DNA from: Candidatus Daviesbacteria bacterium RIFCSPLOWO2_01_FULL_39_12 | Lineage (GTDB): Bacteria > Patescibacteriota > Microgenomatia > Daviesbacterales > UBA10151 | NCBI GenBank assembly: GCA_001776905.1 | Contig: MFDM01000010.1 | Span: 16,291-48,957 of the forward strand | Direction of reading: 5' to 3' | DNA length: 32,667 nucleotides | Shown: positions 15,601 to 22,484 of the stretch, piece by piece | Layout of the letters: each line of letters opens with the position of its first letter | Position numbering within the stretch: position 1 is the first letter of the stretch | Translations under genes and position numbers: made by a program | The notes under the pieces: generated by a model | Seen by the model: only the letters and a program-made list of their open reading frames with translations | What the model was told of the DNA's origin: nothing | Databases searched by the model: none

Positions 15601-16986
15601 GTCTGTGAAGATCTGCAGATAGGCTGGACTCAGACTGATCCATCTTCCGGACAAATACGGAACAATACCTATTGCCGCCAGCGTACCGTAAATGCTGGCC
15701 AAAACATCACAGGTGTTCTTTTTGGAAATCAGGGTAGGGGGACAATTACTGTTCATAAAAATGTTGATGTAAATGGGGATGGTGATTTGGAAGATGAAGG
15801 TATAGATATCATAAATTCTACGGATTGGACTTGGGATATTAACAATGAAGGGGATTTTGCCACAGGCGACAACTCTCAGGCAGTAGCAGCAGGGGATTAT
15901 ATTGTTTCCGAAGATCCAAAAGATGGCTATCATATAACTTCAGTTGAGTGTAACGAAGCAGAGTTTGAAACATCAGAAAGCATTGAAATAAATGTGGAAG
16001 CCGGGGATAACCTGGTTTGTACCTTTACCAACACTCGTGACAGTGGAGATCTTCGTGTTAATAAAGTGACTGACAGCGATGGTGACGGTCAGTATGACAC
16101 CACCAATCCGGAGAATTTCCTGTGGGGAACAGAAGCCGAGGCAACCAGTTACAATATGGGGTCAACTCAAACGCTGATTAGTGGAGATTACAGTGTTTAT
16201 GAAAATAGCGTTCCCGGTTATATTTTCACCGGTTGGTTCCCGGGAGATCCTGTTGATAGCCAATATAGTTGTACTAACTTGCCGGAAGGTGATATCTATA
16301 CCCAACTGCCTGTTGCTCTAACAGTTGTGAGGGATGAGCCAATGGAAATTACTCTTTGTAACCAGCTGCTAAATCCAATTCTAACTATTTCCAAGTCTAA
16401 TGATAAATCAGGCATTGATGTGTCAGCCGGAGCAAGTGTAGTCTATACTTTAACCGTCACACTGACAGGCAGCTCTCTAAACGATGTGTCTGTTGTTGAC
16501 CTGCCACCGGCAGGATTTATTTACCGATCCGGTTCTTGGACAGCCAATTCTTCTGTCCGGGGAGACTTAAAGCCCGGGACAACCGGGGAACCCACCTATG
16601 CTTCTCCGGGAGTTTGGAATTTAGGCGATATGCAAAGCGGTGAAGTAGTGACTTTAACTTATATTGTGGATATTGACGGTTCTACAGATCCGGGACTGTA
16701 TAAAGATTTAGCCTGGGCTTCCGGAACCAATCTGGCTTCAACCAAGGTTTTGGCAAATGAGACATCAGGACTGTTTGTCGGAACAGAGGTAAATGTGGTC
16801 AAAGACCAAGGATCAAGCACCGGGGTAGAAGTAGAGAGGATAGAAGAAGGTAAGTTATTGGGAATTTCTACTGCTCTTCCTGCCACAGGCGCGAACACCG
16901 TCTGGTTAATTCTGGCTGCTTTAATGCTGTCAAGTGGAGCCGGACTTATTTTCGCAGGGATAACTATAAGGAAAAAATATGACTAA
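9646..16986 (+). CDS. Giant LPXTG-anchored surface protein with SpaA/Cna-B-like repeats
   Basis: About 2446 residues, predicted to be exported and covalently anchored. In order: a signal peptide ending near SMLYAQ; a Pro/Ser/Thr/Glu-rich stalk (about residues 35-140); beta-sandwich modules; roughly 19 prealbumin-like modules of 80-105 residues (10880-16370), of which two (from 14767 and 15388) resemble SdrD B-domains; a DUF11-like module (from about 16375); then LPATG (16876-16890), a hydrophobic span and the tail RKKYD. Most modules open with a Lys in a VxK strand, carry a Glu in SETxxxGY-like segments and end in TCTITNDD, the Lys-Glu-Asn layout of self-forming isopeptide domains, plus a likely Cys pair (GDC/TC). 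The GTG start is inferred from the promoter. A second surface protein and a sortase follow in the same operon. Probably an adhesin or host-contact fibre. Confidence 0.9.
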   Translation: MYKQLYNKIYKALSFISGILLVFYSLAPSMLYAQEATPTPSPSEEPAVSSSGELQESPTPTPESTNAPEPSSSVLPEASPTPTPSPVPSSEPSPTDQVEGINTPDETVGQPNAPPEISPSPSLTPQPSPDVEVEQTAQGHLSATILENTDAQSLELDLTTQDVSSSSLITDKADYAPTDTAVITGSDFPKQTELKLVITADNYRFETNVTTDENGSFIYSYQLDGTYRPLYKVEAYDISGTLLATVTFTDSGPKITAKTHQGQKSDNSWTSGNVTTYQEGDTINFRFNAKVENAPASGQLEVRFSENDGTCLFFDNYFVLGATENVSGTTPSVSVVSGPTVSSGEWIVILNISGSTNGEGRINYQLRLSNQAGQCSGSSQHSRLNPAGGDVEQSGQQNVPVPAQQVIELPDITVTKNIDRDGNGSFESTAIAEEYSFTLDGTTTLSTNASGQVIFTNITPNGAHSITETQLDFSQGTYQFISGSGVNCTFVGSTATATVSSGTTATNASCNFNNAQQNGTVIVHKDVQGPNGEVIDDISQNFTVRLDSANPQSLTDNDSYTYNNVAAGLHTITENTPPSGYTLYGISTTPGGSGNTGGLSVSVTAGQTTDVYVTNRQQQTKLTLTKTVINNNGGTKVVSDFVLKIDGNQVTSGVANNVASGSHTASEVNRAGYSASSWGGDCNTDGTITLALGDNKTCTITNDDIQPKLTVTKVVVNDNGGIKVVSDFPLFVDATSVTSGVQNGFNAGTYNISETSQNGYTAAIFGDCAENGSITLSVGDVKSCTINNNDQPAHVIVIKNVTNNDNGTKTPSDFTMHIDGTAVGTGVSFAGASGLGTSTTVNAGSFTVTEDPVAGYSGSLSGDCSGTIANGETKTCTVTNDDQPANLIVIKHVVNDNGGTAAATDFTMYINGTSVGTGVSFPGAESPGINTTVKAGSFTVAEDSVPGYSASTSGDCSGTLANGETKTCTITNNDQAANIIVIKNVTNDNGGSKNPGDFMMHINGTSVGVGVSFAGVTGAGVNTQVNAGSFTVTEDSVPGYSGSSSGDCSGSIANGETKTCTFTNNDQAGHLIVHKVTDPSDTTTQFSITASGTASVTTPTRDISGGSSVDYTVDAGTYSVSEADLAGWDETGNTCSNIVVVNNATEECTITNTKRGHVVIVKDSINNSTQDFTFRNDFGNENPATFVLDDDGPSGSVTPKERDFEVLPGTTYAVSEDEVLGWQQESQTCNQGETVDSIDVAPGETVTCTFVNEEFAKIILVKNTIGGNGTFDFLMSGDGLPAGAQLTTSSNTASQTFSDLDQDNTYSIAEITPDPDEWELTSASCTGTNTPTSITPSPGETVTCTFTNTKEPKLTVTKIVVNDNGGIKEISSFPLFVDGDSVISGVQNTSTIGVHVVSETGDPDYTATIGGDCDAQGNITLAAGDVKECTVTNNDKVPSLTLNKVVVNDNGGTKEASDWSLYASAGNVGIGGTGPTVSSDPTFSAGIYTLSEVGPSGYSPSGWVCEGGSQEGDTITLSLGQSATCTITNDDIAPTLTLIKTVVINDGGTATEADFQAYINDNPTSWNQPQTLSVGDYTASELANVSGYTPSEWTGDCDADGNVSLAEGENKTCYITNDDQSAHLILVKNLPNDNGGIATQDDFGVFIDEQEAFWGDNEVDAGSHTVNESTLAGYTPSGWGQDCNENGNVTLLPGETKTCTITNDDQPGSITGTKWNDLDSDGQRGEEPGLDGWHIQLFENNDGDKGVQIGADEVTNVDGDYSFSQVNAGDYFICEVPQTGWVQTYPVETCHAVTVELEQQLTDYNFGNQMRGTITLVKDAVPNNSQDFTFTSSQLGTFKLDDNGNATLSNTKVFSNLGSNTYTITESAVSGWKLTNLVCTGDDNAIIDLNGRSVTLNLDRPGEDISCKFTNTKYGSIQGRKYNDLNGSGTYQESTEPSLDDWTIHLFNNLWGEVASMETGDDTTPAGNVSTGQYKFVNLLPGVYYVCEDLQIGWTQTDPSSGQIRNNTYCRQRTVNAGQNITGVLFGNQGRGTITVHKNVDVNGDGDLEDEGIDIINSTDWTWDINNEGDFATGDNSQAVAAGDYIVSEDPKDGYHITSVECNEAEFETSESIEINVEAGDNLVCTFTNTRDSGDLRVNKVTDSDGDGQYDTTNPENFLWGTEAEATSYNMGSTQTLISGDYSVYENSVPGYIFTGWFPGDPVDSQYSCTNLPEGDIYTQLPVALTVVRDEPMEITLCNQLLNPILTISKSNDKSGIDVSAGASVVYTLTVTLTGSSLNDVSVVDLPPAGFIYRSGSWTANSSVRGDLKPGTTGEPTYASPGVWNLGDMQSGEVVTLTYIVDIDGSTDPGLYKDLAWASGTNLASTKVLANETSGLFVGTEVNVVKDQGSSTGVEVERIEEGKLLGISTALPATGANTVWLILAALMLSSGAGLIFAGITIRKKYD
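11503..14766 (+). repeat. Tandem array of 12 related modules in the giant gene
   Basis: Consecutive modules begin near 11503, 11764, 12019, 12298, 12571, 12850, 13111, 13411, 13699, 13954, 14242 and 14506. Modules at 12019, 12298 and 12571 are the closest copies (shared NGETKTCT and SVPGYS-type segments), implying recent duplication, while the flanking ones have diverged. Confidence 0.85.
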
Positions 16987-17929
16987 ACTATTAGCGGCTT
17001 TTTTCAGTCTAATATTGGCCGTTTTTATATTTACCAATCAGGTCCTGGCTGCGGATTTGACGGCTAAAATAGAAACGCCGAAAAGCCCCACCAGAGAAAA
17101 TACCCTTAAGATTGGCTTTGTGGTTTTGGATGTTCAGGGCCGGTCTGTGACGGTTAAGTGCATGAAGAAAAGTCCCTCTGAGGGCGGCTTTAGCCAATTC
17201 GGACCTGATTTTGCCTTACCGGCAGGGGGAAGCAGCGGCAACTGCGAAGCGAGTGCCTCTGTTATTTCCGGACAGGGAACTTATGAGTTTAAAGTTACTG
17301 CCCAAGCCGGGGCTGAAACAGTGGAGAGTTCAACTGTTTCTGTCACATATGCCACTGATTCTCCCGGTACACCCTCCTACAGCAAAGAGCAGCTGTCCTC
17401 TTGTGATTATAAAATTAAATTCAAGACCGCAGATGACGGCAAAACCTCAAAAGTCCAAATTTACCGCTCAACCGAAACTTCCTTTACTGCCGACTCCTCC
17501 ACAGAAATCGGGACCGTCAATATCGGACCGAATCAGGAAGGTAGTTTTACCAATTCTGTTCCTGATTGCGGTAAAACCTACTATTTTGCCATCAGGGCCT
17601 TTGACGGAGCCGGTAATGGTTCGGGAATAGCAGGGGACTCTATAGTGACAGTGGTGACCAAAACTACCACTACCACAACTTCAGCGTCCCCCACCACTAC
17701 AACTTTAACAGGCGCTATCCCTGTTTCAACCTCTCAAGCGACAGAGGGTGAAATATTAGGGGAGGTTGCCGGGGAAGAAACCGAGGCCACACCCACCGGC
17801 GAAATTTCTCCTGCTCCTGCTCCTTCATCCGGCGGACTATTGAGTAATTTGTTCAACTTACGCAACATCATCCTGGGGTTAATAGTTGCCCTCGTGGTAT
17901 ACTTTTTATACCGCCGATTTTCAAAGTAG
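16979..17929 (+). CDS. Secreted surface protein with Ig-like/FN3-like region and C-terminal membrane anchor
   Basis: 316 residues with a signal peptide ending at VLAADL (about residue 25), one or two beta-sandwich domains (about 27-125 and 130-225; the second has a fibronectin-III look, YYFAIRAFDGAGNGSG), a Thr-rich stretch (KTTTTTTSASPTTTTL), an acidic and Pro-rich stalk and a C-terminal membrane helix (IILGLIVALVVYFLY) followed by RRFSK. No LPXTG is present, so it is probably held by the helix. The ATG overlaps the stop of the giant gene by 8 bp, indicating coupled translation. It may accompany or present the giant protein at the surface. No specific family is recognised. Confidence 0.75.
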   Translation: MTKLLAAFFSLILAVFIFTNQVLAADLTAKIETPKSPTRENTLKIGFVVLDVQGRSVTVKCMKKSPSEGGFSQFGPDFALPAGGSSGNCEASASVISGQGTYEFKVTAQAGAETVESSTVSVTYATDSPGTPSYSKEQLSSCDYKIKFKTADDGKTSKVQIYRSTETSFTADSSTEIGTVNIGPNQEGSFTNSVPDCGKTYYFAIRAFDGAGNGSGIAGDSIVTVVTKTTTTTTSASPTTTTLTGAIPVSTSQATEGEILGEVAGEETEATPTGEISPAPAPSSGGLLSNLFNLRNIILGLIVALVVYFLYRRFSK

Positions 17930-17945
17930 CATCCAGAAATAATCA

Positions 17946-18542
17946 ATGAAAATATCATCTGTCCTGATAACGGTGGGTTTTATCAGTGTGGCTTTGGCCA
18001 TTATTATTTTTACGGTCACCTTCTACCCCGTGATTTTAGTGGAGGTCAATTATCAAGTTACTCAGGCTCAAGGCGGATTAAAGGTCAAAAAAGAGATCGC
18101 ACCTAAAGATACGGATTTTGGGATAGTTGTTCCCAAAATTTCCGCCAATGTCAAAGTTATTCCCAATGTTGATCCGTACAATAGTTCGGAATATCAGCTT
18201 GCTTTAACCCGAGGTGTAGCCCATGCCCTGGGAACAAGTTTACCGGGATCTGCCGGTAATGTTTTCTTATTTTCTCATTCCTCCGTCAATTTTTATGAGG
18301 CCAACCGCTATAATTCAATCTTTTATCTTTTGGATAAACTGGAAGTTGGGGATGAGATAGACCTTTATTATAAAGGCGAGAAATTTAAATATCTTGTCAC
18401 TGATAAAAAAATTGTGGGGGCAGAAGAGGTTAAATATTTATCAGGAGACGGATCTAAAAAGGCTGTTACTCTGATGACCTGCTGGCCACCCGGTACTACT
18501 TTCAAACGATTGCTTGTGATAGGTGAATTATCGGAACATTAA
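17946..18542 (+). CDS. Sortase (class D/E-like)
   Basis: Membrane-bound Cys transpeptidase that cleaves LPXTG-type signals and joins the protein to an envelope nucleophile. The 198 residues have an N-terminal membrane segment (residues 8-32) and a sortase barrel with the catalytic triad visible: H111 in LFSHSS, C179 in TLMTCWPPGT and R188 in FKRLLV. It lies 16 bp behind the surface-protein gene, in an operon whose first gene ends in LPATG, so the giant protein is the obvious substrate. The class assignment rests on the TLMTC...GTTxKRLLV ending and is tentative. Confidence 0.9.
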   Translation: MKISSVLITVGFISVALAIIIFTVTFYPVILVEVNYQVTQAQGGLKVKKEIAPKDTDFGIVVPKISANVKVIPNVDPYNSSEYQLALTRGVAHALGTSLPGSAGNVFLFSHSSVNFYEANRYNSIFYLLDKLEVGDEIDLYYKGEKFKYLVTDKKIVGAEEVKYLSGDGSKKAVTLMTCWPPGTTFKRLLVIGELSEH

Positions 18543-18549
18543 CTCGTCC

Positions 18550-18577
18550 TTGACAACTCCATAGGAGATACTATAAC
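18550..18577 (+). promoter_or_regulatory. Promoter of the 18610 gene
   Basis: A perfect TTGACA (18550-18555), a 16-nt spacer and TATAAC (18572-18577). Unlike most promoters here it leaves a leader of about 25 nt containing a ribosome binding site. Confidence 0.65.
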
Positions 18578-18592
18578 GTAAATTTACAGAGA

Positions 18593-18600
18593 AGGGGGGT
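18593..18600 (+). promoter_or_regulatory. Strong Shine-Dalgarno deciding a TTG start
   Basis: AGGGGGGT stands 9 nt ahead of the TTG at 18610 and is the only strong Shine-Dalgarno match I see near a gene start in this window. It supports TTG initiation. Confidence 0.6.
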
Positions 18601-18609
18601 GAAAAAATA

Positions 18610-19458
18610 TTGAATAAAGCAACAATGGCAGTTTTTGGAATCTTCGTCTCTCTCTCTTTCTCAATTGTAGCCCCAGTGATTGCTAAAGGACCAAATGGTT
18701 CGGCTGGTGAATCTAATAAGGCACATCTATATCTCTATGAAAAAGATTCTTCAACTTGGGATATTGCAGAAGGTGGTGCATGGGGTAAAATGACCTACAA
18801 TCAGTCAGGCCCAGCTTTTGATTATGTATTCAATGGTCATAGTTTAGTGCCTGGGGATGATTACACTTTGATATATTACCCCGATCCATGGCCAGGAACT
18901 AATTTACAGTGTCTTGGAAGTGCTATAGCGAATGTGGAGGGTGATGTGCATATTAGTGGAGCGGTAGACACGGGCAGCCTACCTACAACCAGCGATGCTA
19001 ATTATTATCAGAACTGGAATTTGGATGGTGTTTGGGGTTTGGATTTTAACTCCACATTGTATTCAAGTGGTAATTCATACGCACATAGCGTAACTATTTC
19101 AGGCAGTACTGCAACCGGATCATCTACCGGAAATACTTATACGGCTACAGTTTCAGTAATTGGTAACTCAGTTACTATAGTGGCTACATATTTAGTTGGA
19201 AGTGCAGCTTTTCCATATAGTTACACTGCCATCGGTACAATATCTGGTGCTGGCACACTAAGTGGAACATGGTCCGATACGTTTGGTGATTCTGGGACTT
19301 GGAGTAGCACAAGTGGTGCAGCAGTTCCTAATGGTGGTGCAAAAATTTGGTTGGTTGAATCGGATGATGTAGAATGTGATGTAACACCTATGATGGTTGC
19401 TTGGAACCCAACAGAGTACTTGTTTGAAAATAACCTGATTAGCTTTACAAGTCCCTGA
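18610..19458 (+). CDS. Secreted protein with an apparent nested beta-domain
   Basis: 282 residues, TTG start chosen by the promoter and Shine-Dalgarno. A signal peptide ends near VIAKG (residue 27). Residues 36-132 (AHLYLYEKDSSTWDI, GGAWGKMTYNQSGP, VFNGHSLVPGDDYTLIYYPDPWPG) and 240-275 (NGGAKIWLVESDDVECD, WNPTEYLFE) look like the two halves of one conserved secreted domain I recall from archaeal and CPR proteins. Between them sits a Ser/Thr/Gly-rich segment of about 107 residues (133-239) with its own features (VWGLDF, GTLSGTWSDTFGDSGTW). C101 and C256 could form a disulfide. The function is unknown. A terminator follows. Confidence 0.65.
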   Translation: MNKATMAVFGIFVSLSFSIVAPVIAKGPNGSAGESNKAHLYLYEKDSSTWDIAEGGAWGKMTYNQSGPAFDYVFNGHSLVPGDDYTLIYYPDPWPGTNLQCLGSAIANVEGDVHISGAVDTGSLPTTSDANYYQNWNLDGVWGLDFNSTLYSSGNSYAHSVTISGSTATGSSTGNTYTATVSVIGNSVTIVATYLVGSAAFPYSYTAIGTISGAGTLSGTWSDTFGDSGTWSSTSGAAVPNGGAKIWLVESDDVECDVTPMMVAWNPTEYLFENNLISFTSP

Positions 19459-19501
19459 TTTTCAGCGGATAAGAGTAAAGTAGGTTTGTGTTAACTTAAC
19501 G

Positions 19502-19533
19502 ACCCATCGGAGTAATCCGGTGGGTTGTTTGTC
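19502..19533 (+). terminator. Rho-independent terminator
   Basis: The 9-bp stem ACCCATCGG/CCGGTGGGT (one T-G pair) has loop AGTAAT and is followed by a T-rich but interrupted tract (TGTTTGTC). It lies about 40 bp after the 18610 gene and ahead of the protease promoter. Confidence 0.65.
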
Positions 19534-19559
19534 GTAAATTCTCTTTTTCCTCTAAAAAG

Positions 19560-19568
19560 TGATATAAT
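19560..19568 (+). promoter_or_regulatory. Extended -10 of the protease gene
   Basis: TGATATAAT is a perfect extended -10, identical to that of tRNA-Glu. It ends 19 nt before the ATG at 19588 and rules out the upstream in-frame start at 19525. Confidence 0.6.
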
Positions 19569-19587
19569 ATACCAACATTTTAGCTTT

Positions 19588-20418
19588 ATGAACGAACATA
19601 TAAAACATGCAAGGGGTGTAATAGTATCAACAATGCTGGGTGCCGGAATATTATTTTCCGGCCCTGATGATGGGTCAGTGGCTATATCTAGATATACCCC
19701 TGAACCACAAGTTACACCTATCCTGCCGCCTGTGTATGGACTTACACCTCAGGTAGAAATTAGGAACGATCTTTATCTTAGCTCACTATACAATGCTTCA
19801 AGTTTGAAATTTAAAATAAGGGGAGATCCTTATCCTTTTGGATCCGGGTTTTTGGTAGAAGAAGATGGAGAGTTGAGGATATACACAGCAGGTCATGTAG
19901 TTGATTATATGGAATTGGTAGAAAAGGATAAAACTATAATTTTTACGTTCAGCAGGTTACCGCAGCAGGAGCTTGGAAAGATAGATATTAACGATTTTAA
20001 ATATCAGCCTAGGACTAGCAAGCAGGATTCAATAAGATACCTGAGTCTTGACGAGGAATTTACCGCTGTTATGGAACACTACATCAATCAAGGATTTGTT
20101 ACGTCTCTTCGGATATCCCAGGATCAACCAACAAGAGGTGAAGAATGGGCATCTGTTAACAGTGATTGGAAGGTTTTTAATAGTTCAAAATTTATTGGTA
20201 GGAATCCCTTTAATGACTTATTACAGGTGAATGCTGTCGAAGGATATGCGTGTCCTGGAGATAGTGGTGGGGCAATCTTAAAAGTTGAAAATGGACAAGT
20301 AACAGGTAAAGTTGTTGGAGTTCACTGGGGTGTCAATAAAAATGATATTATTGACCCTAAAGGTTTAAATAGAGAATGCGGTAGCGGTAGTAATGTTTTT
20401 GCTATACCTGTACAATAG
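19588..20418 (+). CDS. Trypsin-like serine protease, exported
   Basis: Chymotrypsin-fold (S1-like) peptidase of 276 residues. Residues 9-24 form a hydrophobic segment that may be a signal or anchor, then a Pro-rich linker, then the protease domain: GSGFLV, the catalytic His103 in YTAGHVV and the catalytic Ser226 in PGDSGG. The catalytic Asp is not certain; D155 in SLDEEFTAVM is the best candidate. C222 and C264 may pair. It follows the sortase locus and could process surface proteins, or act in defence or nutrition; none of this can be read from the sequence. uvrB starts 37 bp downstream with its own promoter. Confidence 0.8.
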   Translation: MNEHIKHARGVIVSTMLGAGILFSGPDDGSVAISRYTPEPQVTPILPPVYGLTPQVEIRNDLYLSSLYNASSLKFKIRGDPYPFGSGFLVEEDGELRIYTAGHVVDYMELVEKDKTIIFTFSRLPQQELGKIDINDFKYQPRTSKQDSIRYLSLDEEFTAVMEHYINQGFVTSLRISQDQPTRGEEWASVNSDWKVFNSSKFIGRNPFNDLLQVNAVEGYACPGDSGGAILKVENGQVTGKVVGVHWGVNKNDIIDPKGLNRECGSGSNVFAIPVQ

Positions 20419-20438
20419 GAACCTTCTGTAATTTTTCG

Positions 20439-20447
20439 TGGTAAAAT
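20439..20447 (+). promoter_or_regulatory. Extended -10 of uvrB
   Basis: TGGTAAAAT (TGn plus TAAAAT) ends 8 nt before the ATG at 20456. The GTG at 20438 that opens the longer frame lies within or ahead of this box and is therefore rejected as start. Confidence 0.55.
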
Positions 20448-20455
20448 TGGCTGTT

Positions 20456-22429
20456 ATGGCTAAATTTCAAATTTCTTCTGATTTTAAACCTACCGGGAAT
20501 CAGCCACAGGCTATTAAGAAGTTGGTGGCTGGTATCAATTCTGGAAAAGAGCACCAGGTTCTTCTTGGGGTAACAGGTTCCGGTAAAACTTTTACCATGG
20601 CTAATGTGATTCAGGCTGTCCAACGCCCCACTCTGGTAATTTCGCATAATAAAACTCTAGCCGGCCAGCTGGCCCAGGAATTCAGGTCTGTTTTTCCCAA
20701 AAATGCCGTGGAATATTTTGTGTCCTATTATGATTATTACCAGCCGGAAGCATATGTTCCCCAATCTGATACTTATATTGAAAAAGATGCTTCTATCAAC
20801 GAAGAAATTGAGAAATTAAGGCTTTCCACCACCACTTCTTTAATGACCAGAAAAGACGTGGTGGTGGTAGCATCAGTGTCTTGTATTTATAACTTAGGGT
20901 CACCTGTGGAATATGGCGGGGCTATACTAGAGCTTAAACAAGGAGTGAAATTAGGCTTTGAACAGATCAAGAAAATGCTGACTAAGATGTTTTATAGCAG
21001 GAATGATCTGGATTTTAAAAGATCAACTTACAGGGTTAAAGGAGATACTTTGGATATTTATCCAGGATATTCGGAGTCTGCTATCAGAGTAAATTTTTTA
21101 GGAGATAAAATAGAAAAAATCTCTCACCTAGATCCACTCACTGGCAACACAACTCCAACTCCGCAAACTCTCACCATATTTCCAGCCAAGCACTATATAA
21201 CTCCTGAGGCCAGGATGCTACCGGCTATTAAAGAGATAGAAGAAGATTTAAGAATTAGGATTAAAGATTTAAGAAAACAAAATAAATTAGTAGAAACACA
21301 AAGGCTTGAACAAAGAACGCATTATGATTTGGAAATGATTAAAGAGTTTGGTTATTGTAACGGCATAGAAAATTATTCCAGATATTTTGAAAACAGGAAA
21401 CCGGGTGATCCCCCGTTTACTTTAATGGAATATTTGCCGAAAGATTTTTTGCTGATTATTGATGAATCACATATCTCAATTCCACAAATCAGAGGCATGT
21501 ATAACGGGGATAGATCCAGAAAGGAGACATTGGTGGAGTTTGGTTTTAGACTTCCTTCCGCTTTAGATAATAGGCCACTACGGTTTGAGGAATTCCAGAG
21601 GAAAATTAACCAGGCAGTTTATGTTTCAGCAACTCCGGATGAATATGAGTTTTCTTTGGCAGGTCCAAAAAATGTGGCTGAACAATTAATCAGGCCAACA
21701 GGGATTTTGGATCCAAAAGTTTCTGTCAGGCCAACTCAAGGCCAGATTGAGGATGTAATTAAAGAAGTCCTAGGCAGAGTGGAAAAAGGTGAAAGAGTTC
21801 TAATTACTACTTTAACTAAAAGGATGGCAGAAGATTTGTCTGACTATCTAAAAGACCGCGGAATCAAGGTTAACTACCTTCACTCTGATATTAAAACGCT
21901 GGAAAGATCTGATATTTTAAATTCCTTAAGGTTGGGGGAATATGATGTAATTGTGGGGATTAATCTTTTAAGGGAAGGTTTGGATTTGCCGGAAGTAACT
22001 TTGGTGGTGATTTTGGATGCAGATAAAGAGGGCTTCCTAAGATCCAGAACATCCCTAATACAGACCATGGGCAGGGCTGCAAGGCATGTAAACGGGCAGG
22101 TAATTATGTATGCGGATAATGTGACTAAATCCATGAAAACAGCCATTGAGGAGGTAGACAGAAGAAGAAAATATCAGGAAGAATATAATAAAAAGCATAA
22201 TATTACTCCCAGAAGTATTGAGAAGGCTTTAAGGGAAAGACTGATAGAAAAAGTTGAAGAATTACAGGAACAATTAGGTAAGAAAGAACTGACAATAAAT
22301 GATATTCCACCTAAAGAAAGAGAAAAGATGATTAAAAATTTGGAGGCTCAAATGAAACAAGCAGCAGAAATTTTGGACTTTGAAGAGGCAGCCAGAATCC
22401 GGGATCAGATTAAGGAGCTATCTGTTTAG
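20456..22429 (+). CDS. uvrB: UvrABC system protein B
   Basis: DNA-damage-verifying helicase-like subunit of nucleotide excision repair. The 657 residues match the normal UvrB length. Visible features are the Walker A motif GVTGSGKT (residues 38-45), the beta-hairpin region YYDYYQPEAYVPQSDTYIEK, the DESH Walker B motif, the domain 3 helicase motifs (GINLLREGLDLPEV, QTMGRAARH) and the C-terminal UVR motif (MKQAAEILDFEEAARIRDQIKEL) that contacts UvrC. Start ATG 20456 gives MAKFQISSDFKPTGNQPQAI, the typical N-terminus. A RAYT element begins 5 bp after its stop, and a second copy of its last codons lies beyond that element. Confidence 0.97.
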   Translation: MAKFQISSDFKPTGNQPQAIKKLVAGINSGKEHQVLLGVTGSGKTFTMANVIQAVQRPTLVISHNKTLAGQLAQEFRSVFPKNAVEYFVSYYDYYQPEAYVPQSDTYIEKDASINEEIEKLRLSTTTSLMTRKDVVVVASVSCIYNLGSPVEYGGAILELKQGVKLGFEQIKKMLTKMFYSRNDLDFKRSTYRVKGDTLDIYPGYSESAIRVNFLGDKIEKISHLDPLTGNTTPTPQTLTIFPAKHYITPEARMLPAIKEIEEDLRIRIKDLRKQNKLVETQRLEQRTHYDLEMIKEFGYCNGIENYSRYFENRKPGDPPFTLMEYLPKDFLLIIDESHISIPQIRGMYNGDRSRKETLVEFGFRLPSALDNRPLRFEEFQRKINQAVYVSATPDEYEFSLAGPKNVAEQLIRPTGILDPKVSVRPTQGQIEDVIKEVLGRVEKGERVLITTLTKRMAEDLSDYLKDRGIKVNYLHSDIKTLERSDILNSLRLGEYDVIVGINLLREGLDLPEVTLVVILDADKEGFLRSRTSLIQTMGRAARHVNGQVIMYADNVTKSMKTAIEEVDRRRKYQEEYNKKHNITPRSIEKALRERLIEKVEELQEQLGKKELTINDIPPKEREKMIKNLEAQMKQAAEILDFEEAARIRDQIKELSV

Positions 22430-22484
22430 CGTATGTTCAGGTGCGTTCTTGGTTGAGGTCGGACCTTGGTAGACTATAGTATTT

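Noticed and set aside
20438-20455. GTG start of uvrB six codons upstream
   Set aside because: It lies at the extended -10 box; the ATG at 20456 gives the conserved UvrB N-terminus.
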